In this document: one piece after another, positions 52,999-62,191 of the stretch | Layout of the letters: each line of letters begins with the position of its first letter | Numbering within the stretch: the stretch's first letter is position 1 | Assembly (NCBI GenBank): GCA_003669055.1 | Contig: RAYB01000016.1 | Location: 55,843-119,842, forward strand | Length of the DNA stretch: 64,000 nt | Direction: 5' to 3' | DNA from: a bacterium 1XD21-70 | Lineage (GTDB): Bacteria; Bacillota; Clostridia; Lachnospirales; Lachnospiraceae | Made by a program: the position numbers and the translations under genes | The notes under the pieces: generated by a model | Seen by the model: only the letters and a program-made list of their open reading frames with translations | Database searches by the model: none | Told to the model about the DNA's origin: nothing

Positions 52999-53892
52999 AT
53001 GAAGGGAATTATTCTCGCCGGAGGATCCGGCACACGTCTTTATCCGCTGACAAAGGTCACGTCCAAGCAATTGCTGCCGATTTATGACAAACCGATGATA
53101 TATTATCCGTTGTCTGTGCTGATGAATGCCGGCATTAGGGACATCCTGATTATTTCGACGCCGGAGGATACCCCGCGGTTTGAGGCATTGCTGAGTGACG
53201 GGAACCAGTTTGGGGTAGAATTGCATTATGCAGTACAAGACAGCCCGGATGGCCTGGCACAGGCATTTATCATTGGTGCTGATTTTATTGGCGGCGATTC
53301 GGTGGCGATGGTTTTGGGGGACAATATTTTCCATGGGCAAGGATTGAAGAAACGCTTACGGGCAGCAGCCGCCAAAGAAAAAGGCGCTACTGTGTTCGGA
53401 TATTATGTGGATGATCCGGAACGGTTTGGTATTGTGGAATTTGATGAATATGGGAAGGCGGTTTCCATAGAGGAGAAGCCGAAGAAGCCTAAGTCAAACT
53501 ACTGTGTGACAGGTTTGTATTTTTATGATAACCGCGTGGTGGAGTACGCGAAAAATTTAAAGCCGTCGGCACGCGGGGAGTTGGAGATCACGGATTTAAA
53601 CAGGATCTACCTGGAAAACGGGGAACTGGATGTGACACTTCTGGGGCAGGGTTTTACCTGGCTGGATACAGGAACCCATGAATCCCTGGTAGAGGCGACT
53701 AATTTTGTCAAAACCATTGAGACGCACCAGCACCGCAAGATCGCCTGTTTGGAGGAGATTGCCTGGCTGAACGGCTGGATCAGCCAGGAGCAGGTGATGG
53801 AGACTTATGAGGTTTTGAAGAAGAACCAGTATGGCCAGTACCTGAAGGATGTGCTGGATGGTAAATATATTGATAAGCTTCATAATCTGTAG
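52999..53892 (+). CDS. rfbA: Glucose-1-phosphate thymidylyltransferase
   Basis: RfbA makes dTDP-glucose from dTTP and glucose-1-phosphate, the first step to dTDP-rhamnose. The 297-residue product is full length and starts [20 protein letters not shown], with [24 protein letters not shown], the [12 protein letters not shown] and [22 protein letters not shown] motifs. ATG 52999 follows GGGAGAA. It leads an operon with rfbB, rfbD and a GlmM-type mutase. Confidence 0.97.
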   Translation: MKGIILAGGSGTRLYPLTKVTSKQLLPIYDKPMIYYPLSVLMNAGIRDILIISTPEDTPRFEALLSDGNQFGVELHYAVQDSPDGLAQAFIIGADFIGGDSVAMVLGDNIFHGQGLKKRLRAAAAKEKGATVFGYYVDDPERFGIVEFDEYGKAVSIEEKPKKPKSNYCVTGLYFYDNRVVEYAKNLKPSARGELEITDLNRIYLENGELDVTLLGQGFTWLDTGTHESLVEATNFVKTIETHQHRKIACLEEIAWLNGWISQEQVMETYEVLKKNQYGQYLKDVLDGKYIDKLHNL

Positions 53893-53910
53893 AGAAAGGA
53901 CAAATAAATC

Positions 53911-54933
53911 ATGAAAATTATCGTAACTGGCGGAGCCGGGTTCATCGGCGGGAATTTTGTGCATTATATGGTGGAAAAATATCCGGAGGACATGGTGGTG
54001 AACTTGGATGCCCTTACCTATGCGGGCAATTTGGAAACCTTAAAACCAGTGGAGGACAAGCCGAATTATTGTTTTGCCAAGGGAGATATCGCGGACCGGG
54101 ATTTTATTTTTGAACTTTTTGAGAAAGAAAAGCCGGATGTGGTGGTGAACTTTGCAGCAGAGAGCCATGTGGACCGTTCAATTACAGACCCGGGTATTTT
54201 TGTGCGGACGAACGTGATGGGCACTACAACGCTGCTGGATGCCTGCAAGGAATTTGGCATCAAGCGTTTCCATCAGGTATCTACGGATGAGGTATACGGC
54301 GATTTGCCCTTAGACCGCCCGGATCTGTTTTTTACGGAGGATACCCCGCTTCATACTTCCAGCCCCTACTCTTCCTCGAAGGCAAGTGCGGACCTGTTTG
54401 TGATGGCATACCACCGTACTTTTGGCATTCCGGTTTCCGTTTCCCGGTGTTCCAACAATTACGGCCCTTATCAGTTTCCGGAAAAGCTGATTCCTTTGAT
54501 GATCAGCCGGGCTCTTGCCGATGGCGAACTGCCGGTGTACGGCAATGGGGCAAATGTCCGCGACTGGCTCCATGTATATGACCACTGCCAGGCGATTGAT
54601 TTGATCATCCGCAAGGGTGCCGATGGCTGTGTCTACAACATCGGAGGTCATAACGAGCGGACAAACTTAGAGGTGGTGAAGACGATCCTGCGGGCGTTGG
54701 ATAAGCCGGAGAGTTTGATCAAATATGTGACCGACCGGCCAGGCCATGATATGCGCTATGCGATCGACCCGGCAAAACTGGAAAAGGAACTTGGCTGGGA
54801 GCCGGTGTATAATTTCGATACGGGGATTGAACAGACGATCCGCTGGTATCTGGACAACCGGGAATGGTGGGAGCATATCATCAGCGGCGAATACAACAGC
54901 TATTTCCAGAAAATGTATGGGCAGCGCCTATAA
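53911..54933 (+). CDS. rfbB: dTDP-glucose 4,6-dehydratase
   Basis: RfbB converts dTDP-glucose to the 4-keto-6-deoxy sugar. The 340-residue product has the NAD-binding VTGGAGFIGGNFVHYM, AAESHVDRSI, STDEVYGDL, the active-site SPYSSSKASADLFVMAY and CSNNYGPYQFPEKLIPL. Length and motifs are standard. It begins 18 bases after rfbA with AGAAAGGA. Confidence 0.97.
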   Translation: MKIIVTGGAGFIGGNFVHYMVEKYPEDMVVNLDALTYAGNLETLKPVEDKPNYCFAKGDIADRDFIFELFEKEKPDVVVNFAAESHVDRSITDPGIFVRTNVMGTTTLLDACKEFGIKRFHQVSTDEVYGDLPLDRPDLFFTEDTPLHTSSPYSSSKASADLFVMAYHRTFGIPVSVSRCSNNYGPYQFPEKLIPLMISRALADGELPVYGNGANVRDWLHVYDHCQAIDLIIRKGADGCVYNIGGHNERTNLEVVKTILRALDKPESLIKYVTDRPGHDMRYAIDPAKLEKELGWEPVYNFDTGIEQTIRWYLDNREWWEHIISGEYNSYFQKMYGQRL

Positions 54934-55008
54934 AGGAAAAACAGCCGGAGCCAGCCGGCTTGCAGCAGCCAAGCCGTTGTGCAAGGACAGGAACAGGAGT
55001 AGTGAAAT

Positions 55009-55863
55009 ATGGGCATGAAAGTTTTAGTGACCGGGGCCGGCGGGCAGCTTGGCACGGATCTGATGAATGAATTGAAGCGCCAGGGCTTAGAAGGGATAGG
55101 CATGGATGTGGAGGAGATGGATGTCACCGATGCCGATGCCTGCAGGCGCGTGATTTCCCAGGCAGGGGCTGACGCAGTCATTCACTGTGCTGCATATACT
55201 GCAGTAGATGCGGCAGAGGATCAGGTGGAACTTTGCCGGAGGATTAACGCAGAAGGAACCCGCAATGTGGCAAAGGCTTGCCAGGAGGCAGGGGTGAAGC
55301 TGATGTATATCAGCACGGACTATGTTTTTGATGGCGGGGGCACGCGTCCATGGGAGCCGGAGGACAGCCGGGCACCGCTGAATGTATATGGCCAGACAAA
55401 ATACGAAGGGGAGTTGATTATTGAGGAACTGCTGACGGATTATTTTATTGTCCGTATTGCCTGGGTGTTCGGCGCCTCAGGAAAGAACTTTATTAAGACC
55501 ATGCTGCGCCTGGGCAAGGAAAAGGGGGCAGTAAGCGTGGTGGATGACCAGGTGGGATCCCCGACCTACACCTATGACCTTGCAAGGCTGTTGACGGATA
55601 TGATCCAGACAGAGCATTACGGCCATTATCATGCGACGAATGAGGGAGAGTGCAGCTGGTATGAATTCGCCTGTGAGATTTTCTGCCAGGCAGGAATGAA
55701 GGAAGTGAAGGTGACGCCGGTTTCCAGTGAGATGTTTGCCGCCAAGGCAAAGCGCCCGGCCAACAGCCGTATGAGCAAGGCGAAGCTGCTGGAGAAGGGG
55801 TTTGCCCCCCTGCCCACCTGGCAGGATGCCCTGGGGCGTTTTCTGCAGGTGATAGGGAATTAG
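55009..55863 (+). CDS. rfbD: dTDP-4-dehydrorhamnose reductase
   Basis: RfbD reduces dTDP-4-dehydrorhamnose to dTDP-rhamnose with NADPH. The 284-residue product has the short-chain-reductase start MKVLVTGAGGQLGTDLMNEL, HCAAYTAVDAAEDQ, YISTDYVFDGG, NVYGQTKYEGE with Tyr and Lys, and VGSPTYTYDLARLL. ATG 55009 and ATG 55015 are both possible. rfbC, the 3,5-epimerase required between RfbB and RfbD, is not present in the window. Confidence 0.96.
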   Translation: MGMKVLVTGAGGQLGTDLMNELKRQGLEGIGMDVEEMDVTDADACRRVISQAGADAVIHCAAYTAVDAAEDQVELCRRINAEGTRNVAKACQEAGVKLMYISTDYVFDGGGTRPWEPEDSRAPLNVYGQTKYEGELIIEELLTDYFIVRIAWVFGASGKNFIKTMLRLGKEKGAVSVVDDQVGSPTYTYDLARLLTDMIQTEHYGHYHATNEGECSWYEFACEIFCQAGMKEVKVTPVSSEMFAAKAKRPANSRMSKAKLLEKGFAPLPTWQDALGRFLQVIGN

Positions 55864-55892
55864 TAGAAGAGATAGTGAGGGAGAGAGCAATT

Positions 55893-57263
55893 ATGGGAAA
55901 ATATTTTGGGACAGATGGTTTCCGTGGGGAAGCCAATGTGAATTTGACGGTGGAGCATGCCTATCAGGTTGGACGTTTCCTGGGCTGGTACTATGGGCAG
56001 AAAAGCCGTGTGACCCCGCAGAACCCAGAGGGCAGATGCCGGGTAGCGATTGGCAAGGACACCAGAAGAAGCAGCTATATGTTTGAGTATTCCCTGGTGG
56101 CAGGCCTGACGGCTTCCGGTGCAGATGCGTTCTTGCTCCATGTGACGACTACCCCGAGCGTATCCTATGTGGTGAGGACAGAGGAATTTGACTGTGGCAT
56201 AATGATTTCGGCCAGCCATAACCCCTTCTATGATAACGGGATCAAGGTTATCAACGGAAAGGGAGAAAAGCTGGAGGAAGCAGTGATCCAAGAAATCGAG
56301 CGTTACCTTGACGGGGAGATGGGAGAGATCCCGTTTGCCCTGCGGGATAAGGTGGGGCGCACGGTAGACTATGCGGCAGGGCGGAACCGCTATATCGGGT
56401 ACCTGATTTCGATTGCCACCCGTTCTTTCAAAAACCGTAAGGTAGCGCTGGACTGTGCAAACGGCAGCGCGTCCTCGATTGCAAAGAACGTATTTGATGC
56501 CCTTGGGGCTGAGACTTATGTGATAAATAACAATCCCAATGGGCTCAATATCAATACTAACTGCGGTTCCACCCACATTGAGGTGTTAAAGCAATATGTG
56601 AAGGAGAACGGGTGTGATGTGGGATTTGCCTATGATGGGGATGCAGACCGCTGCCTTGCTGTAGATGAAAACGGCGAGGTGGTAGATGGCGACAAGATCA
56701 TGTATGTCTGCGGGAAATACATGAAGGAAAACGGTGTCCTGGTAAATAATACCGTGGTAACCACGATCATGTCTAATTTCGGCCTTTATAAGGCTTTTGA
56801 CCGCGAGGGGATCACCTATGAGAAAACCGCGGTTGGCGATAAATATGTGTATGAAAACATGGCAAAATACGGGAACTGCCTGGGTGGAGAACAGTCCGGG
56901 CATATCATTTTCAGCAAACATGCCACCACGGGGGATGGGATCTTGACCTCCCTCAAAGTGATGGAGGTTATGCTGGAGAAAAAGGAGTCCCTGGGCAAGC
57001 TGGCGTCGGAGGTGGAGATCTTCCCGCAGGTACTAAAAAACGTCCGGGTCCATGACAAACAGCTGGCGCAGGACGATGCCAAGGTACAGGAGGAAGTGGC
57101 GAAGGTAACAGAAGCGCTGGGCGGCAATGGGCGGATTTTGCTGCGCCAGTCCGGCACGGAACCGGTGGTGCGGGTGATGGTGGAGGCCGCCAGCGAGGAA
57201 CTGTGCGAAAATTATGTGAACCAAGTGGTTGCAGTGATGAAATCACAGGGGCATGTATTGTAA
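55893..57263 (+). CDS. glmM: Phosphoglucosamine mutase GlmM-type phosphohexomutase
   Basis: A 456-residue alpha-D-phosphohexomutase. It starts KYFGTDGFRGEANVNLTVEHA, has the phosphoserine loop MISASHNPFYDNGIKV, the metal loop FAYDGDADRCLAVDE, the sugar loop GGEQSGHIIF and the phosphate-binding RQSGTEPVVRVMVEA. This pattern fits GlmM, which converts glucosamine-6-phosphate to glucosamine-1-phosphate for UDP-GlcNAc. I start it at ATG 55893; GTG 55875 is less likely. It sits in the rfb operon, so a dedicated phosphoglucomutase role is also possible. Confidence 0.85.
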   Translation: MGKYFGTDGFRGEANVNLTVEHAYQVGRFLGWYYGQKSRVTPQNPEGRCRVAIGKDTRRSSYMFEYSLVAGLTASGADAFLLHVTTTPSVSYVVRTEEFDCGIMISASHNPFYDNGIKVINGKGEKLEEAVIQEIERYLDGEMGEIPFALRDKVGRTVDYAAGRNRYIGYLISIATRSFKNRKVALDCANGSASSIAKNVFDALGAETYVINNNPNGLNINTNCGSTHIEVLKQYVKENGCDVGFAYDGDADRCLAVDENGEVVDGDKIMYVCGKYMKENGVLVNNTVVTTIMSNFGLYKAFDREGITYEKTAVGDKYVYENMAKYGNCLGGEQSGHIIFSKHATTGDGILTSLKVMEVMLEKKESLGKLASEVEIFPQVLKNVRVHDKQLAQDDAKVQEEVAKVTEALGGNGRILLRQSGTEPVVRVMVEAASEELCENYVNQVVAVMKSQGHVL

Positions 57264-57287
57264 GAGGCATATTGGAGGATATGAAAG

Positions 57288-57321
57288 GCAGAGGGTTCCG
57301 GGAAGGGATTTTCTGCCCTTT
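57288..57321 (+). terminator. Hairpin after the glmM-type gene
   Basis: GGCAGA (57288-57293) pairs with TCTGCC (57312-57317), followed by CTTTT; GGAAGGG can alternatively pair with CCCTTTTCC. Weak terminator-like structure. Confidence 0.4.
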
Positions 57322-57361
57322 TCCGCTTTAGAGTATGGAAGGCCGGCAGTGCATTAACAAA

Positions 57362-57390
57362 TTGACATATGCGAGGACATGTGGTAAGAT
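57362..57390 (+). promoter_or_regulatory. Promoter of leuA
   Basis: TTGACA at 57362-57367, 17 bases, TAAGAT at 57385-57390. It leaves a long leader of about 267 bases before the leuA start codon. Confidence 0.75.
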
Positions 57391-57396
57391 TTAGAG

Positions 57397-57663
57397 TAAT
57401 GCAAAAGGCGCTTTTTGGCCATTGGCATAAAATTTATCAGTAAAGGGATGATGACCGATGGGGTTAGGCCTAGGAGTGTGACGATTTTTATCATTGAGAA
57501 TTATGGCGTGGTTTACCGACTGCGAAGCTGTAGAAAGGATTTGGGGTAACGGTTTCAGGCATCTGAAGGTTGTGGCTTTGGCAGCAGGGAAGGAAGAGGG
57601 CTGCAGGGCGGTTTGGCGGAATCATTTATAAATCCATATTACAGATTCGAGGAGGATAAGACT
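57397..57663 (+). other. Long 5' leader of leuA
   Basis: The predicted leuA transcript has an unusually long leader. I find no T-box signature (no GGGTGGNACCGCG-like stretch) and no run of leucine codons. It contains one short frame, 57448-57549 (33 residues), with a poorly spaced AAAGGG. Whether the leader regulates leuA is open. Confidence 0.4.
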
Positions 57664-59337
57664 ATGTTGAATTATAAGAGATATCAGAGAGTGCCGGTGG
57701 TGGACTACCCCCAGAGGGAGTGGCCGAACAAGCAGATTGGAAAAGCACCCATGTGGTGCAGCGTTGATTTGAGGGATGGCAACCAGGCGCTTATTGAGCC
57801 GATGGTTGTGGAAGAAAAGGTTGAATTTTTCAATATGCTGGTGAGGCTGGGCTTTAAGGAGATCGAGATCGGTTTTCCGGCGGCGTCCCAGATTGAGTTC
57901 GATTTTCTCCGCCAGCTGGTAGAGCGGAACCTGATTCCGGACGATGTGCGGGTACAGGTCCTTGTTCAGTGCAGGGAGCATCTGATTAAGAGGACATTTG
58001 AGGCGATCCAGGGCATTAAGAAGGTGGTAGTGCATATTTATAACTCGACTTCCATTTTGCAGAGGGATGTGGTGTTCCATAAGAGCAAAGAGGAGATCAA
58101 GCAGATCGCAGTGGAAGGGACGGAACTGGTGAAGCGTTACGCGGCAGGATATGATGGGGATATGCTGTTGGAGTATTCGCCGGAAAGCTTTACCGGGACG
58201 GAACTGGATTATGCGCTGGAGATCTGCACAGCAGTGCAGGATACATGGGGGCAGGCGACGCCAGAGCGCCCGATTATCTTCAACCTTCCCTCGACGGTGG
58301 AGATGACAACCCCGAATGTATATGCGGATCAGATCGAGTGGATGAATAAGCATTTTAAGAACCGGGACAGCATTATTTTAAGCGTACATCCGCATAATGA
58401 CCGGGGAACCGGTGTCGCGGCTACTGAATTGGCGCTTTTGGCCGGGGCAGACCGTGTAGAGGGCACGTTGTTTGGCAACGGTGAACGCACGGGGAACGTG
58501 GATATCCTGACCCTTGCATATAACATGTTCTCCCAGGGGATTGACCCTGAACTGGAGATCGGGAATGTAAGGGCGATCGCTGAGGTATATGAGCGCTGCA
58601 CGAAGATGCAGATTGATGAGCGCCATCCTTATGCCGGGAAACTGGTCTTTACAGCATTTTCCGGTTCTCACCAGGATGCGATCAACAAGGGGATGCAGGC
58701 GCTTCGGGAAAGGGGCGGAGAGCACTGGGAGGTGCCGTATCTGCCGATTGACCCTTCCGATATCGGGCGTGTGTATGAGCCGATTGTCCGTATTAACAGC
58801 CAGTCCGGCAAAGGCGGCGTGGCATTTGTCATGGATACCTTCTACGGCTTCAAACTGCCGAAGGGGATGCATAAGGAGTTTGCGGATGTGATCCAGAAGA
58901 TCTCCGAGAAGCAGGGCGAGGTGGCTCCGGAGCAGATTATGGATGAGTTCCGCATCAGTTACCTCGACAGGAAGGAGCCGATGCATTTCAGGAAATGCCA
59001 GATTACGGATACGGAAGTGGAGAAGGATGTATATGCAACTTTGGCAAAGGTGACTTATACCGACCATGGGATTGAGAAGGTCTTTGAGGGTGTGGGAAAT
59101 GGGCCGATCGATGCGGTGCAGCGAGGGCTGGAGGAAGAATTGGGAATCCGGATCAAGGTGCTCGACTACAACGAGCATGCCCTTCAGACGGGATCCAATG
59201 CACAGGCAGCATCTTATATCCACCTGATGGATCAGGATAGCGGAAAGGTGACCTATGGTGTGGGGGTCAGTTCCAACATCACCAGAGCCTCCGTGCGGGG
59301 AATATTCAGTGCAGTGAACCGGTTGTTTTACTCATAA
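57664..59337 (+). CDS. leuA: 2-isopropylmalate synthase
   Basis: LeuA condenses acetyl-CoA with 2-oxoisovalerate, the first committed step of leucine synthesis. The 557-residue product is the long form: APMWCSVDLRDGNQALIEPM at the metal site, EIGFPAASQIEFDF, SVHPHNDRGTGVAATELALLAG, and a C-terminal LeuA regulatory domain (VFEGVGNGPIDAVQRGL, GVSSNITRASVRGIFSAVNR). ATG 57664 follows GAGGAGG; an upstream TTG frame exists but lacks a ribosome site. It stands alone; leuBCD are not in the window. Confidence 0.97.
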   Translation: MLNYKRYQRVPVVDYPQREWPNKQIGKAPMWCSVDLRDGNQALIEPMVVEEKVEFFNMLVRLGFKEIEIGFPAASQIEFDFLRQLVERNLIPDDVRVQVLVQCREHLIKRTFEAIQGIKKVVVHIYNSTSILQRDVVFHKSKEEIKQIAVEGTELVKRYAAGYDGDMLLEYSPESFTGTELDYALEICTAVQDTWGQATPERPIIFNLPSTVEMTTPNVYADQIEWMNKHFKNRDSIILSVHPHNDRGTGVAATELALLAGADRVEGTLFGNGERTGNVDILTLAYNMFSQGIDPELEIGNVRAIAEVYERCTKMQIDERHPYAGKLVFTAFSGSHQDAINKGMQALRERGGEHWEVPYLPIDPSDIGRVYEPIVRINSQSGKGGVAFVMDTFYGFKLPKGMHKEFADVIQKISEKQGEVAPEQIMDEFRISYLDRKEPMHFRKCQITDTEVEKDVYATLAKVTYTDHGIEKVFEGVGNGPIDAVQRGLEEELGIRIKVLDYNEHALQTGSNAQAASYIHLMDQDSGKVTYGVGVSSNITRASVRGIFSAVNRLFYS

Positions 59338-59348
59338 AAAGTAAGGGG

Positions 59349-59393
59349 CATGCCGCCTTGGCTATAGGACTAGCCGGGCGGCATGTTCTTTTT
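59349..59393. terminator. Bidirectional terminator between leuA and the wzy-like gene
   Basis: CATGCCGCC (59349-59357) pairs with GGCGGCATG (59377-59385), with an inner GGCTA/TAGCC stem, followed by a T-run. The stop codon of the leftward gene is inside the hairpin. Confidence 0.85.
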
Positions 59394-60986
59394 TAAGGGG
59401 CTTTCCCCGGACATCCCTATGCTGAGCAATAGCCACATTACCGGGGTGGCAATGGGTAAATCGATGTTGACCAAAGACTGTAAAACATAGCAAAGCACAG
59501 CAAATGCAATGCCGGGGGCAGCAACGGAGCGGCTTCGGTTCCGGAACAGGCAGATGACAGCCGACGCCATGAAGGCCAGATAGCTGGCTGTCCCCGCAAA
59601 GCCGATGGTCAGCAGGTATTGCAGGACAGAGTTATGGGCACTGTCATAAAGCTGGCGGGTAACCGTGGCCATTTCCTGGCCAATCTGTGCTTTGGCCAGA
59701 AGGCCGAAGGTATCAGGGCCATAGCCGAATAATTTTTGGTGCAGAGGGAATGCACTGTATAGCTGGATGGATTTCTTCCAGATGTAGCCGCGGTAAGTCC
59801 CCCAGCTGTCGTCAAAGACAAGGTAAGTGCTTAGGGAGCCATAACGGCCGGCGTGGTTTAAGAGATTGGCATCGAAAACCATGACAGCGAGCATAAGTGT
59901 AATGGCAGCAACCAGGGCGCCCCAAAAACGGATATAGCAGCCTCTTGGGGCTAAATTACGGCTGAATATGTGGTATAGGCCGCAGATAGCCCACAAAAGC
60001 ATCACGGCATAAGGCAGGCCGTAAAAGCCGACGATGATATTAAAAAGGCTGTCCAGCCCGGGCACAATGCCGGAGAAGATATGGTTGAGGATATCGATAA
60101 CCCAAATTACGGAAAAGAAGGTTGCCAGGATGGCTATATAACGTTCAATGCCTTTTGGGCTATGGAACAGCAGGAAGGGCAGGCCTACAAAGATTGTAGC
60201 TATGCTCAGATAGGCATTATCACTGCAGCCCATAATAATTGCCATGAAGGAGATTACGAGGCAGCAATAATACCATATTGCCATACGGGGACGGTTTTCT
60301 AAGGCAAATAATGTGGCGGAGAGCCCCAGGAGCATGGCGACATAAGCGGTATAGGTATTGATATTGCCTAAAGTAGAGATATAAATCCAGATCTGGGAAG
60401 GGTGGATTGCCTTGTGCAGGCTGAGGATATCCATCTGAAAGTAATCGGTAATGCCAAGGAGGCAAATGATCATCCCGCTTCCCAGGAATATGTCAAGATA
60501 TCTTTGCACAGGCCGCCCAAAGTGGCTGACCAGGAGATAGGAGGCCACATATAAGGTTAGGAGGAATAAGCCGGAATAGCGTCCTTTATTGCCCCAGAAG
60601 GCTTCCTTGGGATAGTGGGAGAGCAAGGTGGAGACAACAGCAGATATCCAGAATATGGCTAGAGCAATGCGGGCGGTATCAAATAGCCTGCAAGGATTAG
60701 CAGCGGTGAGCCTTTTTGCCAGATGCCGGGTGTGGATCCCTTTGAACTCCTTGAAATCAATCCCCATCATTATCAGCCCCAGCAACAGGGCAATTCCCAG
60801 CATCCTAAGTGTACAGACCTGATAACATTGATATTTGGTTTCCAGAATATTAAGATAGGAGTTGTCATAAATCAATGGAAAAACGGTTATTAACAGGAAA
60901 ACGGCAATGTGGATCACTCCATTTATGATGCCGGAACAGGTTGCGGTAAAGGCATCGGACAAATGGGGTGTAGCTTTTTTATTCAT
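59370..60986 (-). CDS. O-antigen ligase/polymerase-like membrane protein (Wzy_C family)
   Basis: A 538-residue integral membrane protein with about 12 transmembrane helices. The C-terminal half shows the Wzy_C/WaaL pattern: a large loop with GYGPDTFGLLAKAQIG and the conserved DSAHNSVLQYLLTIGFAG with its His. In this locus it is the best candidate for the Wzy polymerase that joins repeat units, because no other polymerase is seen; ligase function is the alternative. It is on the minus strand, away from the main operon. Confidence 0.82.
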   Translation of the reverse strand: MNKKATPHLSDAFTATCSGIINGVIHIAVFLLITVFPLIYDNSYLNILETKYQCYQVCTLRMLGIALLLGLIMMGIDFKEFKGIHTRHLAKRLTAANPCRLFDTARIALAIFWISAVVSTLLSHYPKEAFWGNKGRYSGLFLLTLYVASYLLVSHFGRPVQRYLDIFLGSGMIICLLGITDYFQMDILSLHKAIHPSQIWIYISTLGNINTYTAYVAMLLGLSATLFALENRPRMAIWYYCCLVISFMAIIMGCSDNAYLSIATIFVGLPFLLFHSPKGIERYIAILATFFSVIWVIDILNHIFSGIVPGLDSLFNIIVGFYGLPYAVMLLWAICGLYHIFSRNLAPRGCYIRFWGALVAAITLMLAVMVFDANLLNHAGRYGSLSTYLVFDDSWGTYRGYIWKKSIQLYSAFPLHQKLFGYGPDTFGLLAKAQIGQEMATVTRQLYDSAHNSVLQYLLTIGFAGTASYLAFMASAVICLFRNRSRSVAAPGIAFAVLCYVLQSLVNIDLPIATPVMWLLLSIGMSGESPLKKNMPPG

Positions 60987-61093
60987 AATCAGTACCTCAG
61001 GATGTAATGGGAAATGCAGTTACGTGTTCCAGTATATCATTAATTTTAGCAGCATGCAAGCGCCGGTGAACGGCATTCGGATACTATATCTCG

Positions 61094-61897
61094 TCACCAG
61101 TCAACAATTTGGTTGATGATATTCTGCTGTTCCGTACTGGTTTTTCTAAGATAGATGCGGGTAGTCTCGATACTTTCATGCCCCATCAGGTCGGCTAGCA
61201 TAGAGATATCATTATATCGGTCCAGGAAGCTTTTGGCAAAACGATGGCGGAAGGAGTGGGGGTATATCACAGAAGGGTCAAGATCATATTTTAAGGCTAA
61301 TTTTTTTAGCTGCCCGGCAAGGCCGCGGGAGGTGATTCGTTCCCCAAAACGGTTGGTAAAAATAAATCCGCTTTGGCGGCCATTTTCAGAAAGCCACACA
61401 AGAGCCTCTTTCTTTAGGGCAGCAGGGATATAGATCCTCCGCAGCTTTCCGCCTTTAGAGTAGAGATCAAGATAACCCATTTTTACGTGCTCTGACTTGA
61501 TCTGTACCAGTTCACTGACACGTGCGCCGGTAGCAGCAAGAAAACGAACCACAAAATACCAGTAAATTTCTCCGTCCTGTTTCAGACGGTTTTTGAAATA
61601 AAGGTAATCGGCTTCGCTGATGACATTTTCGAGGAAGGGCTTTTGCTGCACCTTGACGGTAGTCAGCTTCCAGGAAGTCTTTTGGATGCTTTCCAAATAA
61701 CAGTTCAAAGCACGGATTCTCAGGTTGACGGTCTGTGGCTTGTAGTTTTCAATGAGATGCATTTTGTAGTCGCGGAGATTCTTTTTTGTGACCTTGTCAT
61801 AGCGTTTTTCATACTGGCTGATTGCACACATGTACGATAGAATTGTGTTGGCTGACAGGTTCTGCTCTTTTAGGTACTCTTCAAATGTTTTGTTCAT
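61094..61897 (-). CDS. Tyrosine recombinase (XerC/XerD-like integrase)
   Basis: A 267-residue tyrosine recombinase with a SAM-like N-terminal core-binding domain (about 1-80) and a catalytic domain holding the full set: R126 (GARVSEL), K151 region, H214 and R217 in HSFRHRF, H240 in GHESIETTRIY and Y249. The length is short, like that of Xer-type or DNA-inversion recombinases rather than large phage integrases. AAAGGAGAAAAG precedes the ATG. It lies between a glycan polymerase-like gene and a cell-wall protein gene, so control of surface genes by DNA inversion is possible, but I found no convincing inverted-repeat pair beside it. Confidence 0.9.
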   Translation of the reverse strand: MNKTFEEYLKEQNLSANTILSYMCAISQYEKRYDKVTKKNLRDYKMHLIENYKPQTVNLRIRALNCYLESIQKTSWKLTTVKVQQKPFLENVISEADYLYFKNRLKQDGEIYWYFVVRFLAATGARVSELVQIKSEHVKMGYLDLYSKGGKLRRIYIPAALKKEALVWLSENGRQSGFIFTNRFGERITSRGLAGQLKKLALKYDLDPSVIYPHSFRHRFAKSFLDRYNDISMLADLMGHESIETTRIYLRKTSTEQQNIINQIVDW

Positions 61898-62191
61898 AGC
61901 TTTTCTCCTTTGCGTAGTGAATGATTGAAAATTTACTTGTCACCTGCTTATTATACAACTATTATGAGTATTGGGGCGAGAGATCGTCTTGATGTTGGAG
62001 GAAATTGGGGTTTTTAGTATGGAAGGCAGGTGGATGTTTGGGGATTGGGAAATGCCGGGGGCTTCCCTGTTTCAGAAAATAGATAAAGGTGAATGAGGCT
62101 ATGAAAAAAGCCCAAGGCAAATGCCTCGGGCTTTTTTGGAGCAGAGGATCTGAATATTATCAGATCTTCTGCTAAGGGCTGTTGGATATGA
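61898..62191. other. Intergenic region between recombinase and cell-wall protein genes
   Basis: About 290 bases. A TATAAT-like hexamer on the minus strand (61955-61950) may serve the recombinase gene, with no good -35 box. A terminator for the cell-wall protein gene lies at 62104-62137. I see no gene. Confidence 0.45.
62104..62137. terminator. Terminator of the large cell-wall-binding protein gene
   Basis: AAAAAAGCCC...GGGCTTTTTT with an inner GGCA/TGCC-like pairing (62104-62137). U-tracts form on both strands; it lies 55 bases beyond the minus-strand stop codon. Confidence 0.9.
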
